Source: Candidatus Kuenenia stuttgartensis (GTDB lineage Bacteria; Planctomycetota; Planctomycetia; Pirellulales; UBA1268). Taken from it: 56,717 bases of DNA. This document shows positions 16,798 to 25,600 of this stretch, piece after piece. Each line of letters starts with the position of its first letter. Position 1 is the stretch's first letter. Location: contig CAMDDJ010000019.1 of the NCBI GenBank assembly GCA_945891385.1, forward strand, positions 1-56,717, given 5' to 3'. The translations under genes were made by a program, and so were the position numbers. The notes below the pieces were generated by a model. That model saw only the letters and a program-made list of their open reading frames with translations, had not been told where the DNA came from and made no database searches.

Positions 16798-19073
16798 GCT
16801 CCGACCTCCTGGCAGGCCGGCTGGTCCGTCGAAGCCGCCTTCTGCTGAGCGCGGTAGAGCCTGGCATACACGCCGTCGGCGGCCAGGAGTTCGTCGTGTG
16901 TGCCCAATTCCACGATCCTGCCCCCATCCAGCACGACCAGCCGGTCTGCCCGCCGGAGCGTCGAGAGCCGGTGGGCGATCGCGATCGTGGTGCGGCCGGT
17001 GACGAGTCGGTCGATGGCAGCCTGGATCACCGCCTCCGTCTCGGGATCGACGCTCGAGGTCGCCTCGTCGAGCATGAGAATCCGGGGATCGACCAAGAGT
17101 GCCCGGGCGATCGAGATTCGCTGTCGCTCACCGCCCGAGAGGGCATTGCCCCGCTCTCCCACCTTCGAGTCGTAGGCGGCCGGGAGGCGGAGGATAAAGT
17201 CGTGCGCGCCTGCGGCCCGAGCCGCCGCCACGATCTCGTCTCGGGTGGCGTCGGGACGGCCGTAGGCGATGTTCTCGGCCACGCTGCCGAAGAACAGGAA
17301 CGGCTCCTGGAGCACCACGCCCAGATTCCGCCGGTAGTCCGCGATCGAAAACCGGCGGAGGTCGGTGCCGTCCACCCGAACCGTGCCGGCAGAGGGGTCG
17401 TGAAAGCGACACACGAGGTTGGCCAGGGTCGTCTTCCCCGAGCCGCTGGCCCCGACGAGGCCGATCATCTCCCCAGGCTCGATCACCAGGTCGATGCCGT
17501 GGAGCACCTCGCGGGACCCGTATCGAAACCGAACCCCGTCGAGCTCGATTCGCCCCGTGACGCGGCCCGGGTCGAGCGGCTGCTCGGGCTCCGCCACGGT
17601 CGGGACGCAATCGAGGATCTCGAAAATTCGCTCAGCACTGGCGGCGGCCCGCTGGGTGGCCGGCACCATCCGCACCATCGATTCGAGGCGACCGTAAAAC
17701 CGGCCGATGTAGGCCAGAAACGCAGTCAACGCCCCGACCGTCAGCGACCCGCCGAACACCAGCCAGGCTCCGGCCGCCCAGACCACCAGCAGCCCGGCCT
17801 CATTGGCCAGGCTCACAAGCGGGCCGAAGAACGACCAGATCACGTTCACTCGGTCGTTGGCCAAGAGGACGTCGTGGTTGGCATCGGCGAATCGCTCGCA
17901 CTCCCGGCCCTCCTGGGCGAAGGCCTTGACGACCCGAATACCCGGGATGGCGTCGGCCAGCAGGCTCGTCATGTCGGCCCAGGCCATGCCCGCGCGGGCG
18001 AAGCCTTGCCGCATCCGGGCCCGCACGGCGTTGACGAGCCAGACGACGAACGGGAAGGGCACGAGGGTCACGAGCGCCAGTTTGGGGCTGATCCAGACGA
18101 GCACGACCGCCGTCAGCACGACGAGCAGCACGTTCGATGAAAAGTCGATCAGGTGCATCGAGAGGAAGTTGTTGATCCGCTCGGTGTCGCTGCTCACGCG
18201 GGAAATGAGGTCGCCGGTTCGGCGGACCGCAAAGAAGTCGAGCGACAGTCCCTGCATGTGGGCGTAGGTGCGGGCCCGCAGGTCGGCGGCGATCCGCTCA
18301 CTCACCCAGGCCAGCGTCCAGGACCGGGCCCAGGAGAGAAGCCAGGAAATGACGGCGGCAGCCGCGAGGAGGCCGAGATACCACCAGACCAGCCGGAAGG
18401 AGACATCCTGGCCTGCCTGCCGCGGGATCAAGACATGATCGACCAGCGGCATCGTCACATACGGAGGCACAAGTGCCATCGCGGTGCTGGCGAGCGAGAG
18501 CACGCAGCCCAGCGCCGCCATGCCCGCATGCCCTCGGGCAAAGCCCAGCACCCGGATCAACGGTCGCCACGAACTGGCCGAGCCGCCGGCCTCGTCGTCG
18601 TCGCCCCAGCGGGCTCCCGCCGTGGCCACCGGCGGACCATCGGCCCCGGCCCCGGCACGGCGGCGGTGCCGCTCCTGCCATGCCACCGCGAGACCCTGCA
18701 CCTCACCCGCACGGGCCGCGGTGAACGGCCAACTCACCTCGGGCTGACCCGGTCGCGCGAGAACGAGCCGGCCGAAGGCAGTAGCCATTCGAACGACGAA
18801 GGAAGCCTCGTCGTCGAGTTCCCACTCGGCGACCGCGGGGTCCGTCTGACCGGCTGCCGGCGGCCGTTGGACGATCAGCCGCCGGTCGGTCAGCAGCATC
18901 CGTCCGGAGGCGAACCGGCCGCTCTGGTCGAGGTCGAGCCGGCAGGATGCGAGCAGGGTTTCACCCCCCTGCAGCCAGCCAGCTGCATCCACGTCCGGGA
19001 CCGCCGGACCGGCCTGGGAAAACACGGGTGCGGCGTCAGCAGGGGCCATCGTGGGGGCTGACTTGGGGGCCAT
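16794..19073 (-). CDS. ABC exporter, fused membrane and ATPase domains, DUF1854-associated type
   Basis: About 759 residues. An N-terminal cytoplasmic extension of about 170 residues (GGETLLASCRLDLDQ, GRMLLTDRRLIV) precedes a six-helix exporter domain (from GHAGMAALGCVLSLASTAMAL to AGAWLVFGG) and a complete nucleotide-binding domain: Walker A GASGSGKTT, signature LSGGERQRI, Walker B ILMLDEATSSVD, switch His in AIAHRLS. It is a half-transporter that should homodimerise (MsbA-like type IV exporter). The extension with a LLTDRRL motif is a feature of the exporter paired with DUF1854 proteins. The start is uncertain (ATG 19073 or 19049, no clear SD). It is divergent from the four ligases across a 607-base gap, so it may export their product. 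Confidence 0.88.
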   Translation of the reverse strand: MAPKSAPTMAPADAAPVFSQAGPAVPDVDAAGWLQGGETLLASCRLDLDQSGRFASGRMLLTDRRLIVQRPPAAGQTDPAVAEWELDDEASFVVRMATAFGRLVLARPGQPEVSWPFTAARAGEVQGLAVAWQERHRRRAGAGADGPPVATAGARWGDDDEAGGSASSWRPLIRVLGFARGHAGMAALGCVLSLASTAMALVPPYVTMPLVDHVLIPRQAGQDVSFRLVWWYLGLLAAAAVISWLLSWARSWTLAWVSERIAADLRARTYAHMQGLSLDFFAVRRTGDLISRVSSDTERINNFLSMHLIDFSSNVLLVVLTAVVLVWISPKLALVTLVPFPFVVWLVNAVRARMRQGFARAGMAWADMTSLLADAIPGIRVVKAFAQEGRECERFADANHDVLLANDRVNVIWSFFGPLVSLANEAGLLVVWAAGAWLVFGGSLTVGALTAFLAYIGRFYGRLESMVRMVPATQRAAASAERIFEILDCVPTVAEPEQPLDPGRVTGRIELDGVRFRYGSREVLHGIDLVIEPGEMIGLVGASGSGKTTLANLVCRFHDPSAGTVRVDGTDLRRFSIADYRRNLGVVLQEPFLFFGSVAENIAYGRPDATRDEIVAAARAAGAHDFILRLPAAYDSKVGERGNALSGGERQRISIARALLVDPRILMLDEATSSVDPETEAVIQAAIDRLVTGRTTIAIAHRLSTLRRADRLVVLDGGRIVELGTHDELLAADGVYARLYRAQQKAASTDQPACQEVGA

Positions 19074-19680
19074 GGGGGGCCAATTGAGGGGCCGGCTGGA
19101 GACCGAATTCCGCAGGTGTCCGAAACCCCCGCGGCTGGTCGGCAGGAAATTCGACCAATCCCGGATTCCGAATGCTTGCGGTGGCCTTGCCCAACTTCTA
19201 CCATTTTCCAGATTGCCTCCGGCGGCCGAGGCCCGATTCCTGAAAATCGCGAAAGTCGTTCCGGCTGGAGAGCCCTTCGAAACGCGAATGTAGAATTGCA
19301 AAAATTTCGTCGAAAGCAGTTCTGCCCCGGCTCAAACTCCCTGAGATTGTCATTTTTGCCATGAGTACGTGTGCGGCCTTGAGCCTGCATGCCCACTCTC
19401 GCACGGCGTTTCTTCTGTTCGGCAGTTCCTGCCGGCCACGGCACGCAATGTGCACACCTCAATCGTCTGTTCTGCTCAGTCAAACCCTTCGCCTGCCCGC
19501 CCCCTGCCCTGCCCTCCCCCTCGCGGACAGCCGTCCGCTGGAAATGTGAGTATCGAGGCCGATGAGCCGCGCGATCTCCCCGGTTCCTTCGGATGGCCAC
19601 TGCCGTCCTGAATTGTCTGCCGTGCTTCCGACTGCCCTCCGATTTTCATCCGCCCGCCGCATCGCGGCAGGAGCGCGGTC
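19074..19680. promoter_or_regulatory. Divergent promoter region between exporter and ligase operons
   Basis: 607 bases with no convincing gene. It contains the most A/T-rich stretch of the neighbourhood (about 19290-19360). There, GCAAAAAT at 19298-19305 and ATTTTTGC at 19352-19359 form an 8-bp inverted repeat spaced by 46 bases, a possible operator pair. The SD of the first ligase gene, AGGAG at about 19668-19672, is at the right edge. No exact -35/-10 assignment is offered. If the exporter ORF starts upstream of 19073, part of this region would be coding. Confidence 0.4.
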
Positions 19681-21120
19681 ATGACCAGACTCGCCTCCAC
19701 GGTGGAACACTCCTTCGAAACCTTCGACCGGCATCCGGCGCTTCGCGACCGGGGCTTGGGCTGCTATTCGCTGCGGATGCTCGACTGGCTCTCAGGCGAC
19801 TTCCTTGCACCGCACATCAACGTGATGGCGATCACCCGCTACGGCAAGGAACCGGCTCGGGTGGAGAACTCGTTCGACTTTTTCTTCTCGTCCGAGAAGA
19901 CGTCGCGGGTGCGGACCGACTCGAGCATGGATGAACTCCAGCCGTTTCTCGAGGAGAGCATCCGCCGGTTGCACGAGAACTTCCCCGAGTCCTACGTACT
20001 CTGCTACCAGTCGTCGCGGGAGGTGGAGCGACTCGCCCGGGCTTACCCCAGCATCCGGATCATGAATCCCGCCGCGGCGATCACCGAGGTGCTCAATCGC
20101 AAGACCTGGGTCCGCCGGCAACTCAAGAGCCTCGGCGTTCCGGTGATCCCAGGCTCGGAAGTGCGGCTCGCGCCGCACCAGTTCGACACGCTCGCCCGCC
20201 GGCACGGGCTGCCGCTCGTTGTCAGCCTCGATCATTCGGCCGCGGGATCGGGAGTGCATCTCGTCCACGACCGGGCCGATTTCGAGGCGGTTGCCACCGT
20301 CCATCAGGGAGCCCCTGCCTCGGTGATGCAGTTCGTCTCCGGGCGCAGTCTCAGCATGGCGGCGGTTCGGACGGAAGACGCGGTGCTGCTGGGCGAAGCA
20401 TCGCTCCAGATCATCGGCCAGCCGAGCCTGACGAACCTCAGCTTTGGCTGGTGCGGCAATGACTTTTCGGGCTGTCACCTGCAGGAGCACGAACTCGAGC
20501 AGATGCGGTCGATGCAGGAACGGATCGGTGACTGGCTGGGAGACCTCTGCATCGGCGGTCATTGCGGCTTCCGGGGAATCTTCGGCGTCGACTTCATCTC
20601 CGATGGGCGGCAGGTCTACTTCACCGAAGTGAATCCCCGGTTCCTGGGAACGACCGCCTTGATGGCCGACCGTCAGCAGGAACTCGGCCGGATCCCCATG
20701 AGTTTCCTCCACATGGTGCCCTTCCTGCCCGACGTCACGGTCGAAGACGAGTTTGTCGCCGACTACAACGCCTCGTCGCCCGCGCTCGATGTCTCGCAGC
20801 TCTGCCTCCACAATGTGGCCGGCGAGGACGTCGTCGTCGAGGCAGCGATCGAACCTGGCAGGTATCGATTCGATGACGGTGGCCTTCGTTTCCTCGGCCC
20901 CGCCGAACGGCTGTCGCAGACCGAGGCCTACGACGAGATCGTGATCAGCGGCGAAATCCCGGTCGAAGGCACGCATCTCCTGCGTCAGTCCGACGAGATC
21001 TGCAAGGTCTTCACCTACGAGCCGGTGCTCGGAGCCGATGGCCGCACCCTCACGCCGCGGGCCCGACGGCTCGTGGACGCCATCCAAGCCTCGTTTACGC
21101 TCCGACCGGTGCGGAGGTAG
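19681..21120 (+). CDS. ATP-grasp carboxylate-amine ligase
   Basis: 479 residues, soluble. The ATP-grasp core is visible: NRKTWVRRQLKSLGVPVIPG (start of the core), glycine-rich phosphate loop SLDHSAAGSGVHLV, QFVSGRSLSMAAV, and the metal-binding strand GVDFISDGRQVYFTEVNPRF with Glu316, Asn318 and Arg320. Such enzymes join a carboxylate to an amine by way of an acyl phosphate. An N-terminal pre-ATP-grasp domain of about 130 residues and a C-terminal domain of about 130 residues flank the core. AGGAG lies eight bases before ATG 19681. It is the first gene of a four-ligase operon. Substrates are unknown. An 809-residue antisense open frame over this gene is a codon-bias shadow. Confidence 0.82.
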   Translation: MTRLASTVEHSFETFDRHPALRDRGLGCYSLRMLDWLSGDFLAPHINVMAITRYGKEPARVENSFDFFFSSEKTSRVRTDSSMDELQPFLEESIRRLHENFPESYVLCYQSSREVERLARAYPSIRIMNPAAAITEVLNRKTWVRRQLKSLGVPVIPGSEVRLAPHQFDTLARRHGLPLVVSLDHSAAGSGVHLVHDRADFEAVATVHQGAPASVMQFVSGRSLSMAAVRTEDAVLLGEASLQIIGQPSLTNLSFGWCGNDFSGCHLQEHELEQMRSMQERIGDWLGDLCIGGHCGFRGIFGVDFISDGRQVYFTEVNPRFLGTTALMADRQQELGRIPMSFLHMVPFLPDVTVEDEFVADYNASSPALDVSQLCLHNVAGEDVVVEAAIEPGRYRFDDGGLRFLGPAERLSQTEAYDEIVISGEIPVEGTHLLRQSDEICKVFTYEPVLGADGRTLTPRARRLVDAIQASFTLRPVRR

Positions 21121-21126
21121 CCAGCC

Positions 21127-22389
21127 ATCGCCGGACGGGCCGACGCACGCGTAGCCTCGCTCGCCAACGCCGGCGCTGAGCTGCTCTCGCGGTATCGCGA
21201 TGCGGCGGAACGGCGAGGCGGCTACGACCGGCGTGATCCCGAGCCCTGTGATCTCTCGATCAGGCCCCGGGTGGTTTTGGCGGCCGACGCGGTGGCATTC
21301 GCCCCGATCTGCCGCCGGATCGTGCAGGCGTCGCTCGACCGAGTGCTCGACCTCCATCACCACCGGGAGCCGCTCGAAACCGTCCCGCTCAACTGGATCA
21401 GCGATCTCGTCGGCAGCCTGCCCGATGAACTCTGTGGCAACGTTCGGCTCGACTTCCTCCTGGAAGGCGGGCGGCTGCGGCTGCTCGAGAGTGGGTGGGT
21501 GAACCTCAGTGGCGTGGACTACGCCCCGCAGGTGGCCCTGGCGTTGCTCGATGCCGTGCCCGATCTCGCCCGGATCTTCCACGTCGAGCGACCCGCGGCC
21601 CGGATTCGGGCCCGCCTCCGGGAGCAGGCCACGACGCGACTCGCGATTCTTGTGAAAGAACAGCACACGGTCTACGCCGAGAACGACTGGAACCTGATCC
21701 GCAGCCTGATTGCTCCGATCGACTCGGTCGTGATCGCAGAACCCGACTTTCACCGGATCCGTGCCGCTCACGGGTTGATCCTGGTCGATGACCTGCCCTG
21801 CGACATGGTCTATCTCCGGTCGCTCGACGGACCGGCCGCCTTCACCGGCCGCCACGCCGAACGGAATCGGCACACGCTTCGGCTCCTGCTCGACTCGGGA
21901 GTCGCCTTCCACGATCACCCCCTGACCCTCCTGGCCGAGGACAAGGATCTCGAGTGGCTCGTCGAGCGAGACCCCGGACTCCGGGACATCGTGCCGCGAA
22001 CCGGCAGGCCGGCCGATGTTTCGCCCGCCGATGCCAGCCGCTGGGTGCTGAAGCTCCGCGACCGGCACTCGGGTGAGGGCGTGTTTCTCGAGCCTGAGGA
22101 GATGCTGCCGCGGTGGAATGATCCGACCGCCATCCTCCAGGAACGGATCGAGCCCGACCGCTTTCCGGTCGAGACCGTGCATGGCCTGGCGGGAGACGCC
22201 GTCGCCGATCTCGCCGTGCACGTCTCCTACCGGTATTCCGTGGCCCGCCGCGAGTTGATCGCCGCCGAGATCGCCGGCTACTTCAGCCGATTCACGCTCG
22301 TGGGCGGGAAGGTGAATCTCTGTACGGGCGGGGGAATCGTGCCGGTGCTTTCGGAAGGGCCGGCACCAGCGACCGAGGAGGCGAATTGA
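21127..22389 (+). CDS. Circularly permuted ATP-grasp ligase, apparent AUC start
   Basis: About 420 residues, paralogous to the next gene. The permuted ATP-grasp order is visible: N-terminal ESGWVNLSGVDY, then LAEDKDLEWLVE, then WVLKLRDRHSGEGVFLEP, then AEIAGYFSRF and a final LCTGGGIVPVLSEG, matching the K-D-K ... G-x-G ... GGG pattern of glutathionylspermidine-synthase-like enzymes. The first usable standard start is GTG 21271, but about 48 upstream codons are clearly coding: DLSIRPRVV aligns without gaps with DVSLVPLVI of the paralogue. The only position with a well-spaced SD (GGAGG at 21113-21117, nine bases) is ATC at 21127. Either an AUC start is used, a base is wrong, or the preceding in-frame TAG (21118) is read through. 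Its stop overlaps the next start (TGATG). Confidence 0.75.
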   Translation: MAGRADARVASLANAGAELLSRYRDAAERRGGYDRRDPEPCDLSIRPRVVLAADAVAFAPICRRIVQASLDRVLDLHHHREPLETVPLNWISDLVGSLPDELCGNVRLDFLLEGGRLRLLESGWVNLSGVDYAPQVALALLDAVPDLARIFHVERPAARIRARLREQATTRLAILVKEQHTVYAENDWNLIRSLIAPIDSVVIAEPDFHRIRAAHGLILVDDLPCDMVYLRSLDGPAAFTGRHAERNRHTLRLLLDSGVAFHDHPLTLLAEDKDLEWLVERDPGLRDIVPRTGRPADVSPADASRWVLKLRDRHSGEGVFLEPEEMLPRWNDPTAILQERIEPDRFPVETVHGLAGDAVADLAVHVSYRYSVARRELIAAEIAGYFSRFTLVGGKVNLCTGGGIVPVLSEGPAPATEEAN

Positions 22390-23609
22390 TGCCCAGCAGT
22401 CTGCCCGCCGAGGTGCAGCGAGCGGTGGATCGCCTCGACCGGGAGGCCTTCCGCGATCGGCTCGTGGACAGGATGTTCTGCGAGGCCCACGACCTCCGGG
22501 ACGTGTCGCTCGTGCCGCTCGTGATCGGCCGCCCCGAGCATGCCCGCTACGAAGCGGTGGCTCGCCGAGTCTGTGCCGCCGCGCTCGGAGCCTTCACCGA
22601 TCGGCGGCACCCGGAACGATTTCCGGGAGATGCCTTCCAGCGGCTGATCCAGTCGCTCCCCGTCCGTCAGCGGCGGATCGCCGGTAATGCCCGGTTCGAT
22701 TTCCTGCCCACGCCCGCCGGCCCCCGGCTCGTGGAGCTGAATTTCGTCGGCGTTGGCACCACGGCCCGGCCCCACCAGACGGGAGCCGCCCTGCTCGACT
22801 GCCTGCCCGAACTGCAGACGGGGTACCACACGCTCGCTCCGACCGCTGCCTTCGGCCGGCAACTGGCCGCCCTCGGCTGCGAGACCCTCGCGCTGCTCAC
22901 CAAGGACAACGACCGAGAGTATGGCACCCCCTGGCTCGACCGGCTCCTGATCCAGCGACAGGTGCGACCCGCAGAGGTCGTGATCGTGCCGCGACGGGAC
23001 TGGGGAGGCTTCGCCACCGACGGCACCGCGCTCACGTTTCACGGCCGTCGGATCGACGCCGTCTACCCGCGCGAACTCACCTGGCGGAGTTCGATCGAGG
23101 AGGGCATCGACCACTGCCGATACTTCCTCGAGAGCGGTGCCCTCTGCCTCGATCACTGGGGGCTGATCCTGGTGGAAGACAAGGACCTCCGGTTCCTGCT
23201 GGAGCAGGATCCGACTCTGGCCGACGTCCTGCCGCGCACCTGGAGCCTGGGCGAAGAGCCGGCCGAGCTGCCGCTCGAGAGCATCGTCCTCAAGCGGCGA
23301 CACGACCATGGCGGCGAGGGCGTGGTCGTCGGCCCCGCAGAGCTCCCTTCCAGCGACCGTGAATCCTGGCTCGTTCAGGAGCGGGTGCGGATGGAACGGC
23401 TGCCGCTCCGTTCGATGCTCGGATTCGAGGGGGTGGTGGCCCACGATGTCGCCACCCACGTGTCGTTTACGTACGATTTGGAGAGCCGCGAGCTCGAGTC
23501 CTTCGAGTTGTCCGGCTACCTGGCCCGCTACGCACCCGCCGGTGATGTCGTGAACATCTCGCAGGGCGGCGGCGTGATACCGGTGCTCGTGGAAGGAGCC
23601 ACTGCATGA
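22389..23609 (+). CDS. Circularly permuted ATP-grasp ligase
   Basis: 406 residues. ATG 22389 overlaps the previous stop (TGATG) and has GAGGAGG upstream. The N-terminal domain ends in RLVELNFVGVGTTARP (the substrate-side E-x-N motif). A central domain contains TKDNDREYGTPW. The ATP-grasp elements come in permuted order: LVEDKDLRFLLEQD, VLKRRHDHGGEGVVVGP, LVQERVRMERLP, FELSGYLARY and the terminal NISQGGGVIPVLVEG. This matches the circularly permuted ATP-grasp fold known from glutathionylspermidine synthetase and related peptide ligases. It is about as long as the preceding paralogue and has the same layout, so the pair arose by tandem duplication. Substrates are unknown. Confidence 0.8.
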   Translation: MPSSLPAEVQRAVDRLDREAFRDRLVDRMFCEAHDLRDVSLVPLVIGRPEHARYEAVARRVCAAALGAFTDRRHPERFPGDAFQRLIQSLPVRQRRIAGNARFDFLPTPAGPRLVELNFVGVGTTARPHQTGAALLDCLPELQTGYHTLAPTAAFGRQLAALGCETLALLTKDNDREYGTPWLDRLLIQRQVRPAEVVIVPRRDWGGFATDGTALTFHGRRIDAVYPRELTWRSSIEEGIDHCRYFLESGALCLDHWGLILVEDKDLRFLLEQDPTLADVLPRTWSLGEEPAELPLESIVLKRRHDHGGEGVVVGPAELPSSDRESWLVQERVRMERLPLRSMLGFEGVVAHDVATHVSFTYDLESRELESFELSGYLARYAPAGDVVNISQGGGVIPVLVEGATA

Positions 23610-24517
23610 GTCGCCTGATCGGCACCATCGGCTACATCGGTCGGCCCGATTTCGCCTACGACTGTCCGCCCGATCGATCCCAGATCGAATCGATGCTCGC
23701 GGCGCGTGACGACCGGATCGTCATGGCCCACTGGGATGATCTCGATGCCGAATCGCTGGTCACCCAGGCCTGGGACCTGCGGGCCGAACGGTGGGTGACG
23801 GAAGACTATTCCCGGTGCGACGCCTTGCTGGTCCTGGAGGCTCCGATCCCCGGCTCACGCAACGCCGACTTCGCCCATGCCGATACCGCGATGCGGGAGA
23901 TCCTCCGCCGCGGCATCCCGGCCGTGAACTCGATCAGGACCTTTCTCGAATACCCGGACAAGCGGTATCTCGTCGACCGGCCGGACATGCCGTTCCCGAA
24001 GACAACGCTGGTCACCTCCGAGTCCGACCTGGGGCCGATCCTGGCCGGGCTTCCCGAGACCGTCGTGCTGAAGCCGATCATCGGCTGCAGCGGCAAGGGA
24101 GTGGTGCGGCTGCCGCGAGACGAGGCTGCCGTGCGGGCGGCGCTGGAGCCCGGCCAGGAATACCTCATCCAGCCGTTCCTGCCGGAGATCCTCGAGGGTG
24201 AGCGGTCGCTCTACTTCTTCGCCAAGAAGTATCGCTACGCCACGATCAAGCGGCCCAAACCGGGCGAGTTTCGCGGCAACGAGGAGTTCGCCACGTCGGA
24301 TCGCTACGAGCCGACGCCCGAAGAGATCACCTTCGCGGAAGACGCTCTGGCCCGGTTCGCGAGCCCCTCGCTCATCGAGCGTGTCGACATCTGCGGCCGG
24401 CACGTGCTCGAGATGACGATCGAGTGCCCGGGCCTCAAGATCCGCAAGTGCGGCGTGGAGCGGGAGGTCGGCCCGTGGACCTACGAAGCGATCGAGATGG
24501 CCATCGCCGGCGGATGA
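23606..24517 (+). CDS. Glutathione-synthetase-like ATP-grasp ligase
   Basis: 303 residues, overlapping the previous gene by four bases (ATGA). It has a classical ATP-grasp layout: NSIRTFLEYPDKRYLVDR before the core, VVLKPIIGCSGKGVVRLP (glycine loop), YLIQPFLPEILEGERSLYFF, and IKRPKPGEFRGNEEF. The last two segments resemble GshB and its relatives (GERSL...KRPKPGDFR). The C-terminal part, VLEMTIECPGLKIRKCG, takes the place of the usual E-x-N-x-(S/T) strand: Glu in LEMTIECPG is kept but the Asn is replaced. It is the last gene of the ligase operon and converges on the MCE gene at 15 bases. It may be a glutathione-synthetase-like peptide ligase, but with no partner gshA in view a role in glutathione is not supported. 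Confidence 0.75.
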   Translation: MSRLIGTIGYIGRPDFAYDCPPDRSQIESMLAARDDRIVMAHWDDLDAESLVTQAWDLRAERWVTEDYSRCDALLVLEAPIPGSRNADFAHADTAMREILRRGIPAVNSIRTFLEYPDKRYLVDRPDMPFPKTTLVTSESDLGPILAGLPETVVLKPIIGCSGKGVVRLPRDEAAVRAALEPGQEYLIQPFLPEILEGERSLYFFAKKYRYATIKRPKPGEFRGNEEFATSDRYEPTPEEITFAEDALARFASPSLIERVDICGRHVLEMTIECPGLKIRKCGVEREVGPWTYEAIEMAIAGG

Positions 24518-24532
24518 CCGCCCTGGCGGCAC

Positions 24533-25600
24533 TCATTTCAGCCCCGGGCGGCGGTCGAGGGCGCCACGGACGCCAAGTTGTTCGGGATGCCTCGCGATCT
24601 TGTCGGAGAAGACGCGGACGTCGTCGATGATCGGCCGGAGTTCCCGGGAAATGTCCTTGACGTTGGCCGCCGCCGCCGCGAGATCCTCGTAGACCCGGGG
24701 ATCGCGGACCAGGCGACCGATCGTACCGTCGGACTCATTGAGTGCCTTGGTGAAGAACACGGCCTGCTGGAGCACCTCGTCGAGCCGGCCGATCGTGGTG
24801 TCGATCTGGGCCACCATCCCGGCCCCGCGTTCCCCGAGTGGCCTCGTCAGCCCCTCAAGATTCCGCAGGTTGCGATCAGCCGTGTCGAGCGTGGTGCCGA
24901 TACCCTGCACAGAGCTTCGCAGATCGACGAGCACCTGCGGCATCTCGGCCAGTGACATCTTGATGTTGGCCCGCGTCTCGGGATCTCCCATCACGTCGTT
25001 GATGTTGGCCATCGCCCCGCTGAAGTCATCGAGCGCCTTCTCGGTCTTGCGGACGAGCACGCCGAACTTGTCGCCGTCACCAACCAACAGCCGGTCGATA
25101 TTTTCTGACAGCTTCGTCACAGCCGTACTGGCCTCGGTCAGCGATTCGAGCGCCGTGCCCAGTTTCGGTTCGAGGGTGGCGACGATATCGAAGGGATCGC
25201 GGGAGACGGCGCCCTGGAGCACTTCCTCGGCCGCCACCTTCTGCCGGGGCGGACGGATCACCCCCGGCACGAGCTGAATTTCAGCGTCGCCCAGGAGCGT
25301 CGTTGCGATCCGGGGCTGCTCGTCGCGGTAGATCGGTACATACGCGTCGATGTCTGCCACCACGCTCACCCCGCCCCGCTCGTCGAGCATGACGGTTTTG
25401 ACACGGCCCACCAGAATCCCGTTCTTGCGAACCGGTGTTCCGTCGGCGATCCCCCGGGCGTCAGTGAAGCTCATCTTGAGCGGGTAGGTGGCCTGGACCA
25501 GCGACGGCAGGTCGCCAAACAGGACGATCAGGATCCCGGCGATGATCGCGGTGGCCAGCACCACGACGCCGACGCGAAACTGCATCACGCGATCGTTCAT
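24533..25600 (-). CDS. MCE-domain lipid-transport protein (MlaD-like)
   Basis: 355 residues. It has an N-terminal membrane anchor (VMQFRVGVVVLATAIIAGILIVLFG), then one MCE domain (about 40-115: MSFTDARGIADGTPVRKNGILVGRV ... TTLLGDAEIQLVPG), then a long helical region (SLTEASTAVTKLSENIDRLL, IDTTIGRLDEVLQQAV) typical of periplasm-spanning MCE proteins. In Mla-type systems this protein forms the hexameric ring that moves phospholipids across the periplasm. It is the third gene of a permease-ATPase-MCE operon, and its ATG overlaps the ATPase stop by four bases (25597-25600). The longer helical tail than E. coli MlaD suggests a tube or needle rather than a simple ring. Confidence 0.88.
   Translation of the reverse strand: MNDRVMQFRVGVVVLATAIIAGILIVLFGDLPSLVQATYPLKMSFTDARGIADGTPVRKNGILVGRVKTVMLDERGGVSVVADIDAYVPIYRDEQPRIATTLLGDAEIQLVPGVIRPPRQKVAAEEVLQGAVSRDPFDIVATLEPKLGTALESLTEASTAVTKLSENIDRLLVGDGDKFGVLVRKTEKALDDFSGAMANINDVMGDPETRANIKMSLAEMPQVLVDLRSSVQGIGTTLDTADRNLRNLEGLTRPLGERGAGMVAQIDTTIGRLDEVLQQAVFFTKALNESDGTIGRLVRDPRVYEDLAAAAANVKDISRELRPIIDDVRVFSDKIARHPEQLGVRGALDRRPGLK

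Noticed and set aside
19792..22221. An 809-codon open frame antisense to the first two ligase genes
   Set aside because: No family resemblance; it lies over genuine ATP-grasp motifs and reflects high-GC third-position bias. The plus-strand products have clear conserved motifs.
16285..24517. A cyanophycin synthetase locus
   Set aside because: The DUF1854/exporter pair fits such loci, but no protein here has the CphA combination of ATP-grasp and Mur-ligase domains.
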